This document shows, one piece after another, positions 1-8,537 of a stretch of 35,835 nucleotides of DNA. This DNA comes from Phoronis ovalis. Its lineage: Eukaryota; Phoronida; Phoronidae. The stretch covers positions 1 to 35,835 of the forward strand of contig JAOXYB010017741.1 in assembly GCA_028565635.1 (NCBI GenBank), in the 5' to 3' direction. Each line of letters starts with the position of its first letter. Position 1 is the first letter of the stretch. The notes under the pieces are model-generated. The model was not told where the DNA came from and did not search any database. It saw only the letters and a program-made list of their open reading frames with translations. The translations under genes were made by a program, and so were the position numbers.

Positions 1-983
1 TATATATATAAAGGATTATTTTTCAACCCCGAACCATCCCAGATTCCTTTAAGGAAGACCGTCATCGCCAAAAATGGATACTAAGCAAGACCAAGGCCAA
101 AAAATAACTGTTTTTGCTAAAAACTACCAATTTCCTACACTAAACACGTTACTCGCGTAAAGGCACCTTTTCACGCGATTTCGGTAACTACCATGCGTAT
201 CCACTTTGTATCAGAGTGCCTCTGTGGAAAATGTTAAAATGTTACCTGTCGGCTGATCATCCTTTAACAACAACCTGGTTTGAGAACGAATGAATGGAGT
301 TTCCTTACGAATGATCCCCTGAGGGTATTCTGATAAAGTACTTCTGCTTGTTAGAAATTACTTCAGATTCTTCACATGGCAGTAGTGCTAAAAGATTTGA
401 TAGTCAAATACTAACCTTATCATCAGAAACGTCACCGGCAATATAATCGACGCATTAATTGTTTATTAATTTTCTACACTTGGTTCTTTCGCTCAATTCT
501 ATATATAAGTAAATAAAAAAGTTTATAACCTCAAATGCCTGGTGAGGTTATTGTCACACTGCCAATCCCACATGACTATAGATACAAGATATGATATCCT
601 GTATCAAGGTCACCAGTATATGCGTATTCCGGATGTATATATCGAGGGAGATATTTCTATATTTGTTGACATGCAATTTTGACATAATTCTGTCAGGTAG
701 ATGAATTATTATCAAAACACTGCAGTTATAAACATACATTTGTGTTTCAGTGACTATCCATAAATAGTAAATATCGTATTGTTAATAAAACTATACTGAT
801 ATTTGTTCAAATATTTATATAATATCTAAAAAAGTACTAATTTTACTTTTTCTCTATTCGCAATTGACATACATGTAATGCATACCATGTCAATAGCCCT
901 GCAGAAATAAATTAATACAATTTGTAGCAATGTGACCCTTCAATACTTTGTAAATACTAATAGGATATATATATGGATTCTGG
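1..983. other. Non-coding flank 3' of the Mab-21-like gene
   Basis: I see no coding region or RNA gene here. The window opens in a short TA repeat. The sequence is AT-rich, and the only open frame of any size (554-739, minus) has no recognisable domain and skewed composition. On the minus strand this is the 3' flank of the Mab-21-like gene. A candidate AATAAA polyadenylation signal lies at 462-467 (read on the minus strand), about 520 nt past the stop codon, but one such hexamer is expected by chance in DNA this AT-rich. Confidence 0.5.
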
Positions 984-986
984 ATG

Positions 987-2231
987 TTAGAATGCTAGTT
1001 CGCTCACTGTATCATCGCTTAGATTCGCATTGACTTTACTGTCACATTTCTGTCTCTTTTTTACCATGCGTACGATTTCTTTTTCATTGTTCGCCAAAAA
1101 ACTAACTCTTCCTAGTAAAACAGCCAACTGTTTTTCCGGAATGTTTTCAAACAAATTTAATCCCTCAGCAAAAAAATGTTCCAGTCTTTGCTTGCGCAAA
1201 CACTCCGACAAACTATTTAGCATCATCCTAAAGCAAGTTTCAACATCATCTCTTTGCCATCTTGGTGACCATTCAATGTCTTCCTCTAAACTATGTAACA
1301 ATATAGTTTTTAAATGATAGGAATATATCCCAGTTAGCCTTGGATCGCGTTTTATAAAAGCTTTAAAATTTTTGTAAGCTTTTCGTCTATTACCACGATC
1401 TGCTAGCTCAATAGTATCTATAATTTTTGTTTCACGTATCCAGTAGCAGTATCTCCATAATATGTCAGAAGTTGGATGTTCATCATAACCGTAAGGTCGG
1501 GCTACCACATACGGCTTATGACCTGGCCCTGTGTTAGCACCATCTTTCTGAATGATTGTTGGTGTAATATGCACGAATAGTTTGTCATTTACTAACATCA
1601 CTATTCTGCACGGATGATCTACAATATCGCTTTCAAACGGAAGCAGCGCAACACTTTCTATTTCAAACGGATGTTTGAGAGCTCGCTCAAATAGTTTATG
1701 TAAACTTTTGTATGTTCGGGATGGGCTTAGATGCAACCCATCATCTGATCTTCCGTATCTCCACTTATCTTCTGTTTGGTCGTCACTAGATTTTTTTACC
1801 CTTGGTATGACTACACATACGTAGCCGGGATCTAACGTATCCAGACGAACTTTACCAGGTTCAAAAGGCAAAAGAATCTCAAGTTCATTGGAATTAATTA
1901 CCTCCAATCCATCATACGTGCTTCCAATATAGATGGGGTCTTTGAACTGGATATCGAACTTGTTCCCGCGTAAACGGGGCAGTAGTAGACTCATTAGGGT
2001 TTTACATTTACGTTGTGCGCTTGCAGTTGATTTTTCTGACACCAGAGTCACTTCGTGGTAAAATGTTTCTAGGTGTTCCGCTAATGACGTTGCAGGAGCA
2101 ATAACTGTTTTCTCCTTCAACGTCAAATACCCTGTTAATCTTGGCAGTTTCAACGGTCTGTCATTGTGAGGGGTTCCTACTGCTATTTGGACATCTTTTG
2201 CAGGGCCCCGAAATCGACGTACTTTATTCAT
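987..2231 (-). CDS. Mab-21 domain (cGAS/MiD-like nucleotidyltransferase fold) protein
   Basis: The exon encodes 414 residues from the first in-frame ATG (2231) to TAA (987-989). The N-terminal half looks like a Mab-21 nucleotidyltransferase fold: a Gly-Ser motif at residues 103-104 (GSTYDGLEV), then the paired acidic motif NELEIL with Glu116 and Glu118. The C-terminal half has the family's helical signature: LWRYCYW (258-264), SYHLKT (304-309), the Trp321 region, and FFAEGLNLF (353-361). The expected third metal-binding acid, in the VDI-type strand, reads FVHIT with His221, so catalysis is doubtful. No zinc-ribbon, signal peptide or membrane helix is evident. The family includes cGAS and cGAS-like receptors, MiD49/51 and Mab-21 developmental proteins; I cannot say which branch this is. 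The frame stays open upstream to 2291, where TTTTTTAG looks like a splice acceptor and puts an in-frame TAG just before. So this may be the last exon of a spliced gene, not a complete single-exon one. Confidence 0.85.
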   Translation of the reverse strand: MNKVRRFRGPAKDVQIAVGTPHNDRPLKLPRLTGYLTLKEKTVIAPATSLAEHLETFYHEVTLVSEKSTASAQRKCKTLMSLLLPRLRGNKFDIQFKDPIYIGSTYDGLEVINSNELEILLPFEPGKVRLDTLDPGYVCVVIPRVKKSSDDQTEDKWRYGRSDDGLHLSPSRTYKSLHKLFERALKHPFEIESVALLPFESDIVDHPCRIVMLVNDKLFVHITPTIIQKDGANTGPGHKPYVVARPYGYDEHPTSDILWRYCYWIRETKIIDTIELADRGNRRKAYKNFKAFIKRDPRLTGIYSYHLKTILLHSLEEDIEWSPRWQRDDVETCFRMMLNSLSECLRKQRLEHFFAEGLNLFENIPEKQLAVLLGRVSFLANNEKEIVRMVKKRQKCDSKVNANLSDDTVSELAF

Positions 2232-2291
2232 TATGTATAGTCGCAAGTTTTGGAACGCGTTATTCACATGTAACCAGTTTCTGTATCGTAC
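2232..2291 (-). other. Possible N-terminal or 5'UTR part of the Mab-21-like exon
   Basis: The frame of the Mab-21-like protein continues 20 codons upstream of its first ATG with no stop (VRYRNWLHVNNAFQNLRLYI). It ends exactly at a minus-strand acceptor-like sequence, CTACTTTTTTAG, whose last three bases are an in-frame stop. There is no other ATG in this extension, only GTG. It is therefore either coding sequence joined to an upstream exon or 5' untranslated sequence of the exon. Confidence 0.4.
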
Positions 2292-2363
2292 CTAAAAAAG
2301 TAGAATAGGTTAATGCAAATCCCATGCAAATGTATACGGAGATGTACTAAAAGGTATATAGAG

Positions 2364-2767
2364 GGCCCGGGGGGGGTACTCAAGGTTTGTTTACTACGGG
2401 AATGTGCCGCGGAACCCAATCCAAAAGTTTAGCTTGTGGTAGTAAACCCAATCCAAATTCTTTTGAAATTTTAGGGTAGCAATCCAAATTTTGTGAAGAG
2501 TAGCAATCCAAAATTTTAAAATATTTGAGTAGCAATTAATATATTTTTACGCAAACCGACTGATACAAACCAAATTCCAAAAATCATTTTACGGATATAA
2601 ACCTAAAATTAGTCCAAATTATTTGCTGTAAGCAGCGGGTAGCAAGCCAAATTTTTGAATTTCTTTACGGTAGCAATCCAAAAAAATACAGTAAGAAGTA
2701 TACAATCCAATTCCAAAATTTTTAACTGAGGTGCACATCCCCACCGAAAAAATACATAGAGGGTCCC
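2364..2767 (-). repeat. Short dispersed element with internal AATCCAAA sub-repeats
   Basis: One edge carries CCCGGGGGGGGTACTC at about 2367. The body has many degenerate GTAGCAATCCAAA units, at about 2429, 2475, 2503, 2528, 2639, 2670 and 2695. The other edge, read on the minus strand (TTTTTTCGGTGGGGATGTGC, then TTGGATTGTATACTT and TACTGTAT), matches the sequence at 35770-35835 closely, so this is one of two copies in opposite orientation. The other copy begins with CCGGGGGGGTACTCGAG, which mirrors the far end here and implies terminal inverted repeats that are degraded at 2767. Near-identical ATAGAGGG[CT]CC words sit at both edges (about 2358 and 2757) and could be a target duplication. No coding potential is seen, so it is a non-autonomous element. 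Confidence 0.7.
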
Positions 2768-3364
2768 AACAGGAACAAAGAACATAAGTAAGTAAGTGTA
2801 ACTGGCATAAGGTCACAATTGATGCAACCGCAGTGGTGGCACAAAGGCTGGTCCGTGCTGAAAGTAGTGCCAAAACCTTAAACTTATGATTTTTTCTTTT
2901 TTGCTCCTTTGGCGCTGGCTTTTTGGTTTTGTTTCTGTTTGAAAGGGAAATCACTGTACAAGAGATTGAAACTAATATTAGCTTTTTAAAGTAAAACAAA
3001 CCAAAATTTGGTAGGATTATTTGAGCTAGGGCAAAGCTACGAATTTTGTCAATTGTAAGGTTAGAATTTTCTGGGGGTAGTCTACATAGTGGAACAGGCC
3101 GGTGGTCATGCCTGCACGAAAAATTAACTGAGAGTAGTATAATCTTCAGTTCTTAACAGGTTTTCTTCGCGTTAGGAAAATAATTGTGTCCTTATACCAA
3201 CTAAGTAAGTATATAATATGTGTATATCGCAAATAACTATAATATTGCTTTCTACTAAACACAAAGGAATGTGGATTCATCAGTATCCTGACTGACTACC
3301 ACTGAAACCCCCCAGAAATAATGGAAATTGAAGGGGCAAATATTCAATATGGAAATGTAAGATG
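2768..3364. other. Non-coding spacer between dispersed element and tRNA array
   Basis: No gene is recognisable. The open frame at 2619-2999 (minus) runs through the dispersed element and low-complexity Lys-rich sequence. It has no domain and I do not accept it as a gene. If the Mab-21-like gene has an upstream exon, it would have to lie here or further right, but no convincing coding exon is seen. Confidence 0.4.
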
Positions 3365-3369
3365 AAAAA
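3365..3369 (-). terminator. Pol III T5 terminator of tRNA-Met copy 1
   Basis: On the minus strand TTTTT follows the discriminator base by ten nucleotides (GGTGGCTTTG). The same arrangement is seen at the other two intact copies. Confidence 0.8.
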
Positions 3370-3379
3370 CAAAGCCACC

Positions 3380-3452
3380 TGCCCTGAGTGAGGATCGAAC
3401 TCACGACCTTCAGATTATGAGACTGACGCGCTGCCTACTGCGCTATCAAGGC
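3380..3452 (-). tRNA. tRNA-Met: Elongator tRNA-Met (CAT), copy 1
   Basis: The minus strand folds as a complete 73-nt cloverleaf. The acceptor stem GCCTTGA/TCAGGGC pairs in all seven positions with one G-U, and the discriminator is A. The D arm has GCGC/GCGC. The anticodon arm TCAGT-CTCATAA-TCTGA carries CAT and the U-U 31-39 mismatch typical of animal elongator tRNA-Met. The T arm is GTGAG-TTCGATC-CTCAC. Internal A-box (TAGCGCAGTAGG) and B-box (GAGTTCGATCC) sequences are present. There is no intron and no encoded CCA, as expected for a nuclear eukaryotic tRNA. A T5 run lies just downstream. The body is identical to the copy at 5883-5955. Confidence 0.95.
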
Positions 3453-3455
3453 GAC

Positions 3456-4660
3456 TGATGATACATATGGAAATCACAGAAGTTTGTAGCTAGTTTCCTC
3501 AAACTTTTACCTAATGTCACTTAAGTTTGATTTTTTTCAGCATAGAATAAGTCCAAAGCGCTATACAAACATCAAGGTGCTTTCATTTGGCATCAGTTAA
3601 ATCATAGTTTTAGTACTTACCGTTATTTGTGTTTATGATAATTATTTTAATACGAGTGTGTGTACGAGAAATTTTTATTTTACAAAAAATATAAACTTTT
3701 AAATTTCTCAAAAACAACGAATATATGCAGTGTTTTTTATCAAATGCATTAATCAGTTTGGTTCAGTTTTAGTCTTAAATACCTACATAGTTACTATCCT
3801 CAAACAATTTATAAAAATTATTAATCATATGTGGTTATATGCACAGAATAAGTCACAACTAGCAAGGTGCTTTAAGTTATCATTAATTAAATTAAATCTT
3901 GTATACTTACCGTTAGTTGTGTTTGTGATGGATATAAGTGTCACGTGGTAGAATGGATTGTGCAAGCATTAAAAACGAGTGGAATTCAATAGCAATAAAT
4001 CCAATAATTGCAATATACGAACCTATTTCAATGAAAAAATTGCACTGTATCCCTGTATACCATGTTTCTTGTTTTGTTGTTACGTGTTCATATGTATTGA
4101 CATAGGGCCGTGCCCCTCCCAATCCCCGTTTCATTTCCTGTTTATTTCGACATACACAACCCTACAAACTTGGGCGCTACACCACACATAACCTGACATG
4201 ATCTTAAAATTCATTAAATCACTAGTTAAATTCGTTTGATGCAAGATGAGTGGGTACATATATTTATATATTAACCAGTCCAGTCTGTCAAACGTTACCG
4301 TATAAAGTATATCTCGTCTCATGTCCGGCCGGGGGTCTCATGGCCCTGTATATTCATTCATCCCGTCCCGTGGCATGCCAATCACTTCCTCACGTTAATT
4401 TCGATTACCCACAGCTCTACTTAAGTATAAACATTACCACGTACTGTACCGAACATTTTATTCATCCTGTTCCTCGTACTGAAGATATTACCCACCGGTG
4501 GTGCCACCTACCGGACCTACTAGTGTAAAACGAATGTTCTTTGAAAAGGATCAACAAAATGTGTACACTGTTTTTTCTCATGAGAGGTTTAATAAAGAAA
4601 AATGTAAACAAAAATTAAAAAACATTTAATATTATAGTATAGACTAACAGCTAATACATA
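3456..4660. repeat. Flanking units of the tRNA-Met array, first part
   Basis: After copy 1 the DNA carries a recurring block: CAAGGTGCTTT..., an A/T stretch, then ACTTACCGTTATTTGTGTTT. It occurs at about 3572-3650 and again at about 3862-3930, with a relative at 4795-4850. No intact tRNA accompanies the second block, so a unit has lost its tRNA or been rearranged. On the minus strand the block contains AACGGTAAGTA, a splice-donor-like word that is a repeat property rather than evidence of a gene. The small open frames here (3913-4134 minus, 4250-4528 plus) have no domain, and I see no gene between 3930 and 4660. Confidence 0.6.
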
Positions 4661-4701
4661 AATGTTCACATAACAAGTTGTTACACTTACCTCTTATATT
4701 G

Positions 4702-4778
4702 CGCCCCTGCCAGGACCCGAACCTAGGATTTTTTTTTGTTCATATAGTCCGACGAGTTACCTCTGTGCTAAAATATGT
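4702..4778 (-). pseudogene. Diverged tRNA-like sequence with poly-A insertion
   Basis: The minus strand has a good A box (TAGCACAGAGG, 4760-4770) and B box (GGTTCGGGTCC, 4713-4723). The T arm is fully paired (CTAGG-TTCGGGT-CCTGG) and is followed by an acceptor 3' half CAGGGGC. The 5' acceptor half (CATATTT) does not pair with it, the D and anticodon stems are poor, and a run of nine A sits between anticodon and T arms. It occupies the place a tRNA would have before the repeat block at 4795. It is a decayed tRNA of uncertain identity, or the head of a tRNA-derived SINE; the body sequence is unlike the tRNA-Met copies. Confidence 0.65.
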
Positions 4779-5015
4779 CCGAAGTGCAACTACCAAGGTG
4801 CTTTAATCAATTGTTTTGTATTTACCATTATTTGTGTTTACTATAATTATCCCAATGAGAGTTCATGTTCGAAAAATTAATATTTAGAATTAATTAAAGA
4901 CTTCTAAATTGCTCACCATAAAACTACGAATATGCAATGTCTGTTTGTCAAATGCGTTAATCAGTGTATTTTAAGATTTGTTATTGAATTAAAATATTTA
5001 TGCAACTGCGAGACG

Positions 5016-5020
5016 AAAAA
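5016..5020 (-). terminator. Pol III T5 terminator of tRNA-Met copy 2
   Basis: TTTTT on the minus strand lies ten nucleotides past the discriminator base of the tRNA at 5031-5103, in the same position as in copies 1 and 4. Confidence 0.8.
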
Positions 5021-5030
5021 GGAAGCCACC

Positions 5031-5103
5031 TGCCCTGAGTGAGGATCGAACTCACGACCTTCAGATTATGAGACTGACGCGCTGCCTACTACGCTATCAA
5101 GGC
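5031..5103 (-). tRNA. tRNA-Met: Elongator tRNA-Met (CAT), copy 2, one D-stem change
   Basis: The sequence equals copy 1 except for one base in the D stem and A box, which reads GCGTAGTAGG instead of GCGCAGTAGG. This turns a C-G pair into a T-G wobble. All other stems, the CTCATAA anticodon loop, the B box and the A discriminator are intact, and a T5 terminator follows. It is probably still functional. The changed base lies in the pol III A box, so weaker expression is possible. Confidence 0.9.
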
Positions 5104-5447
5104 GACTGATGGTACACACACCAAAATCCCAGTAGGTATGCAGGACGTATCTTAAATATTAAAAAAAAAAATGTATAAAAATTATATTATTTTAAAAGGG
5201 AAATTTTATTCGATGTATCATGCAACTAACACAGGTGTTTTAATTTATTTATAATTAAATCAAAGTTTTGAACTTAAAAATATCGAAATGTGAGTGTATG
5301 CTAAGACTGAGATAACAACAATATATTTATTAAGCCAAGGCTTAAATATGGACTGTAAAATATGGCGACGCGTAGAAAAGGTGATATCTATATTTCAAAT
5401 GCATTTCTCATTTTAGTGCAAGATTATAGTTTAACTGTAAAGTCACC
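5104..5447. repeat. Flanking unit between tRNA-Met copies 2 and 3
   Basis: This spacer and the one at 5493-5867 are clearly related. Both carry GTACACACACC- or TTACACCAACA-like starts, an AGTAG(G)TATGCAG word, a GGTGTTTTAATTTATTTATAATTAAATCAAAGTTTTG block, AAATGTGAGTGTATGCTAAGACTG, and GATAACAACAATATATT. It is a duplicated unit of about 0.42 kb that includes the tRNA. No protein-coding frame is seen. Confidence 0.75.
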
Positions 5448-5492
5448 TGCCCTGAGTGAAGTTTGACGCGTTTCCCACTGTGCTATCGAGGC
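5448..5492 (-). pseudogene. tRNA-Met remnant (copy 3) with internal deletion
   Basis: Both ends of the tRNA-Met gene are kept: acceptor 3' half GCCCTGA and 5' half GAGGC on the plus strand. About 28 nt are missing from the middle, removing the T-loop, most of the T arm and the whole anticodon arm; further substitutions fall in the D arm (TTTCCCACTGTGC). It cannot form a tRNA. The T5 terminator seen at the intact copies is also gone (CTTTACAGTT). The flanks still align with the neighbouring units, so it arose as a unit of the same array. Confidence 0.9.
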
Positions 5493-5867
5493 GACTGATG
5501 TTACACCAACATCTCAGTAGCTATGCAGTATCTTCAAACATTTAAAAACATTGTTTATGTTATATAAATATTACACTGTATTATTTTAAACTGAAAATTA
5601 AATCTGAAGCACAATGCAACTAATTACCATAGGTACTTTAATTTACTTGTAATTAAATCAAAGTTTTGTACTTATTTTTGTTTTAGAACATTTCCGAAAT
5701 ATGAGTGTCTGCTAAGACTGCGATAACAACAATATATTCCAGGCTACTTCAAAATAAGACGACGAAGTATTAAGGCGATGTCTAGATATCAAATGCATTT
5801 CTCAGTTTAGTGCAAGAATATAGTTTACAAAGTTGTTAAATTAAAATATTTCTGTAACTGCGAGTCG
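5493..5867. repeat. Flanking unit between tRNA-Met copies 3 and 4
   Basis: This is the second copy of the spacer described for 5104-5447, sharing the GTAATTAAATCAAAGTTTTGTACTT block and GAGTGTCTGCTAAGACTGCGATAACAAC. It ends in AAATTAAAATATTTCTGTAACTGCGAGTCGAAA, which matches the DNA before copy 2 at 4985-5018. The spacing from copy 3 to copy 4 is 435 nt, against 417 nt from copy 2 to copy 3. Confidence 0.75.
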
Positions 5868-5872
5868 AAAAA
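5868..5872 (-). terminator. Pol III T5 terminator of tRNA-Met copy 4
   Basis: TTTTT on the minus strand lies ten nucleotides past the discriminator of the tRNA at 5883-5955. Confidence 0.8.
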
Positions 5873-5882
5873 TAAAGTCACC

Positions 5883-5955
5883 TGCCCTGAGTGAGGATCG
5901 AACTCACGACCTTCAGATTATGAGACTGACGCGCTGCCTACTGCGCTATCAAGGC
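5883..5955 (-). tRNA. tRNA-Met: Elongator tRNA-Met (CAT), copy 4
   Basis: The 73-nt tRNA body is identical to copy 1 at 3380-3452: seven-pair acceptor stem, CAT anticodon in CTCATAA, T arm GTGAG-TTCGATC-CTCAC, intact A and B boxes, discriminator A, and a T5 terminator. Its 5' flank differs slightly (AATCGGTC instead of ATCAGTC), while the downstream flank up to the terminator is near-identical to the other copies. It is expected to be a working elongator tRNA-Met gene. Confidence 0.95.
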
Positions 5956-6345
5956 GACCGATTGTAAACACCAAAACCACAGGAGTGTTAAATACTAGAC
6001 TGGTACATATTTTAATTTCTTTTATAAGAGGATGTTTTAATTTATCATTATATTAAAACTTACCGTTATTTTTACACGTCAGTGCATGTACCAGGAATTA
6101 CTAACACCTGGGTCTATTATAATAGTCCCAGCTAACACTTTACAATTATCTACAGTTCTAAATTGTTCAACATTAACACTACGAATATGGCGATGTCTGT
6201 GTATCAAATACATTTATCAGTTTAGTTTAAGATTACTAAGAGCCTTCTTTGATAGCAATCATATATTAAAGTAAACTAGCCTATTAAGTTTATTTATTTT
6301 AAAATGTTATTAAATTAAAATATTTATATAGCTATCTCCAAAATT
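5956..6345. repeat. Last partial unit of the tRNA-Met array
   Basis: Array-related words continue after copy 4: CACCAAAACCACAGGAGT, TTAAAACTTACCGTTATTT (about 6052), ACTACGAATATGGCGATGTCTGTGTATCAAATACATTTATCAGTTTAG (about 6179), and TTAAATTAAAATATTTATATAGCTAT. The block that should lead into a next tRNA is present up to about 6335, but no tRNA follows. This marks the array's right edge. The open frame at 6086-6274 is part of the repeat, not a gene. Confidence 0.6.
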
Positions 6346-8537
6346 TTGAACGAAATTTAAAGATTTGTTTTTGTTATTTAATCATAATTTCTGTTTATTA
6401 CAAATTATCAGTTACAAAAAGAAATTTATAATTATGGCGTTACTCCTCTTCGAAAGAAAAAATAACCATTGAAGTGGCTTGCGAGCAACTGACTAATATC
6501 TCAATTCTGTGTTGACATTTGATCCTTGATAACAATCATATATTAAAGTAAACTTGCCTTTAATTAAGTTTTCAACATAGCGCTTTATTCCAGGAGCTTA
6601 TTGCACCTTAGCTTGATGATCAAATTTCGAATTTTAATGCTTAACTGCTGTTGAAATATACCAATTCCCATGTAATAATAATGTTAACAAATTTTATTTT
6701 GCGCCCACTAGTATTGTTAGGATCAATATATAACTGTGTCAGCAGCGTTACTTCATAATTATAGAAATGCAGTGAACAACAGATCAGTGTGTTATAAACA
6801 ATAAAATAATAAATACATTCATAAAAGCATTGCTTCAATTGATGAACAAGGAAATATCGTGTCATATGAAGAAAATCTTAATGACTAAATTGTCAACTTT
6901 ATGACATTGTGGTATTATTTTAATAACACTACACTAAAATAGCATTAAAACATTTGTTAAGTATTATACTTTCTATTCTAATGGAAAAGTAAATCACAGA
7001 AGACAGTAAATTTAACTGGAAAAAAATCTCCGTGAAACATAAAATTATAAGGAATACCATTGTATATAGGGTCTTACAACGTTACCTACTACCCCGCGGG
7101 CCTACTGTTGTACATATCAACATATCAACGAAAGTAAATAATGTATGTACTTTTTGTACGTTTTTATTATACAATTTACTATGACAGTAAGCACTGTTGA
7201 TCTTGTGTCTAGCAATGATAGCAATATAATAATAAGTTTGCAACATGTTCTCTTAGGATATCAAAGTTGAACTTCACACAAATATGGCTTGGCACTAAAC
7301 GTATCTTGCCCAGCTCTATCATATATGAAAATAGTCAAAGCCCGTGCCTAAGCAGCTAAGATAGAAGTTTTATCGATACTTACGAAGTCTCATTAAGAGC
7401 TACATAGTTATTAGGTTCTTCAAAGTGGTGTGCACTTTTTTCCAATGACTTTTCTTATCTGCCGTGAGCTGGCGGAATTGTTGTTCCCGTTTTCACCTTT
7501 TCCGGGTCTTTCTATCTTAGCGTAGAACGTCTTGTAACGTCACGGTGTTGATTTTGTGTTTGCTGAACCCTTCACATTAATGTTATTCAAACATTAACTT
7601 TGAAAGGTAAACTTTATATGCTGTGTTCTGTAAACTATAATCATTCCAGACGTCTGTGATAACAGTTTTTCCGCTGTGTTCTACCCTACATAATCCGCAT
7701 ATATGTATATATGCACAATGCTGTTGGCAATTAAAATAGAAATGTTCGCATCAGCCACGATGGTCATATGTTCAGCTTTCACAATCTTTATAAATAGTTG
7801 CCGTAAACATAATATTTTTACAAATGTTTCTTTGAATAATAATTTACATGGTATATGAATTTGAATTAAGTATATAAGAGTATTAAAGAAATATAAACTG
7901 GATATAATAAATGAGTGAAAGGTTTCTGTTTACTTTGGCAATACAGTACAGGTACAATAATACTATAGACTTAATCTTGATCCTCAAACACGCTACTATA
8001 CGTGAGCGCCATCTTACAGTAACTTAGCGAACCCGATTAGCAGACATCAATTTTTATAATCAGATAGAGCAGCCAGAACTTTGATAATGAAGTAGTTGTA
8101 TTTCTTCGGAAAAGATTATTAGCACAGGCGCACAATTTGTAATTGACGATTAGTTGCTACAAGTCGTATAAGAACATTATTGTTAACAACACCTTTATTG
8201 TCTTTCAACGATTGAAATGAAACTGATCTTGGACAATTAAGTATTAGTTTTTGCATGCATTGTCAAATCAGATAGTTATCCAATTAGTCACAAGGGGGCA
8301 GTGCAGGTAATTTTTTTCCCTTTTTTTTCAGGATTTACACATCACGATAACAAACGGCGTTTTACACGACATTCACACGTAAAATTTCAAACTGGATTTT
8401 GTGGATTTTTCAAATCGGTTTGGCAAAGCTGTGTCCACACCCACACGCAAAGAAGTCAAGACGGGGCTTGGGTGAGCTGGTTGACCTGTATAAGTCTACT
8501 ATTTCCCTACTATTTCCTGTGTTGTAAGTCAACTAGT
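6346..8537. other. AT-rich intergenic stretch, no gene seen
   Basis: There is no recognisable protein, tRNA or structured RNA. A TATATTAAAGTAAACT(A/T)GCC phrase occurs at about 6262 and 6539, a small local duplication. Open frames of 60-100 codons (6641-6865 minus, 8301-8612 plus) have no domain; the latter runs into the inverted-repeat element that follows. Confidence 0.5.

Noticed and set aside
1030-1317. 95-codon plus-strand open frame
   Set aside because: It is antisense to the Mab-21-like coding exon and has no domain of its own.
2619-2999. 126-codon minus-strand open frame
   Set aside because: It covers part of a dispersed element and Lys-rich low-complexity sequence, with no recognisable motif or splice context.
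3600-3640. Splice-donor-like AACGGTAAGTAC on the minus strand
   Set aside because: The same word recurs in each flanking repeat of the tRNA array (3900, 6052), so it is a property of the repeat and not evidence of an exon.
3380-5955. CRISPR-like regular repeats
   Set aside because: The repeated units are tRNA-Met genes with long, related spacers in a eukaryotic genome, not a CRISPR array.
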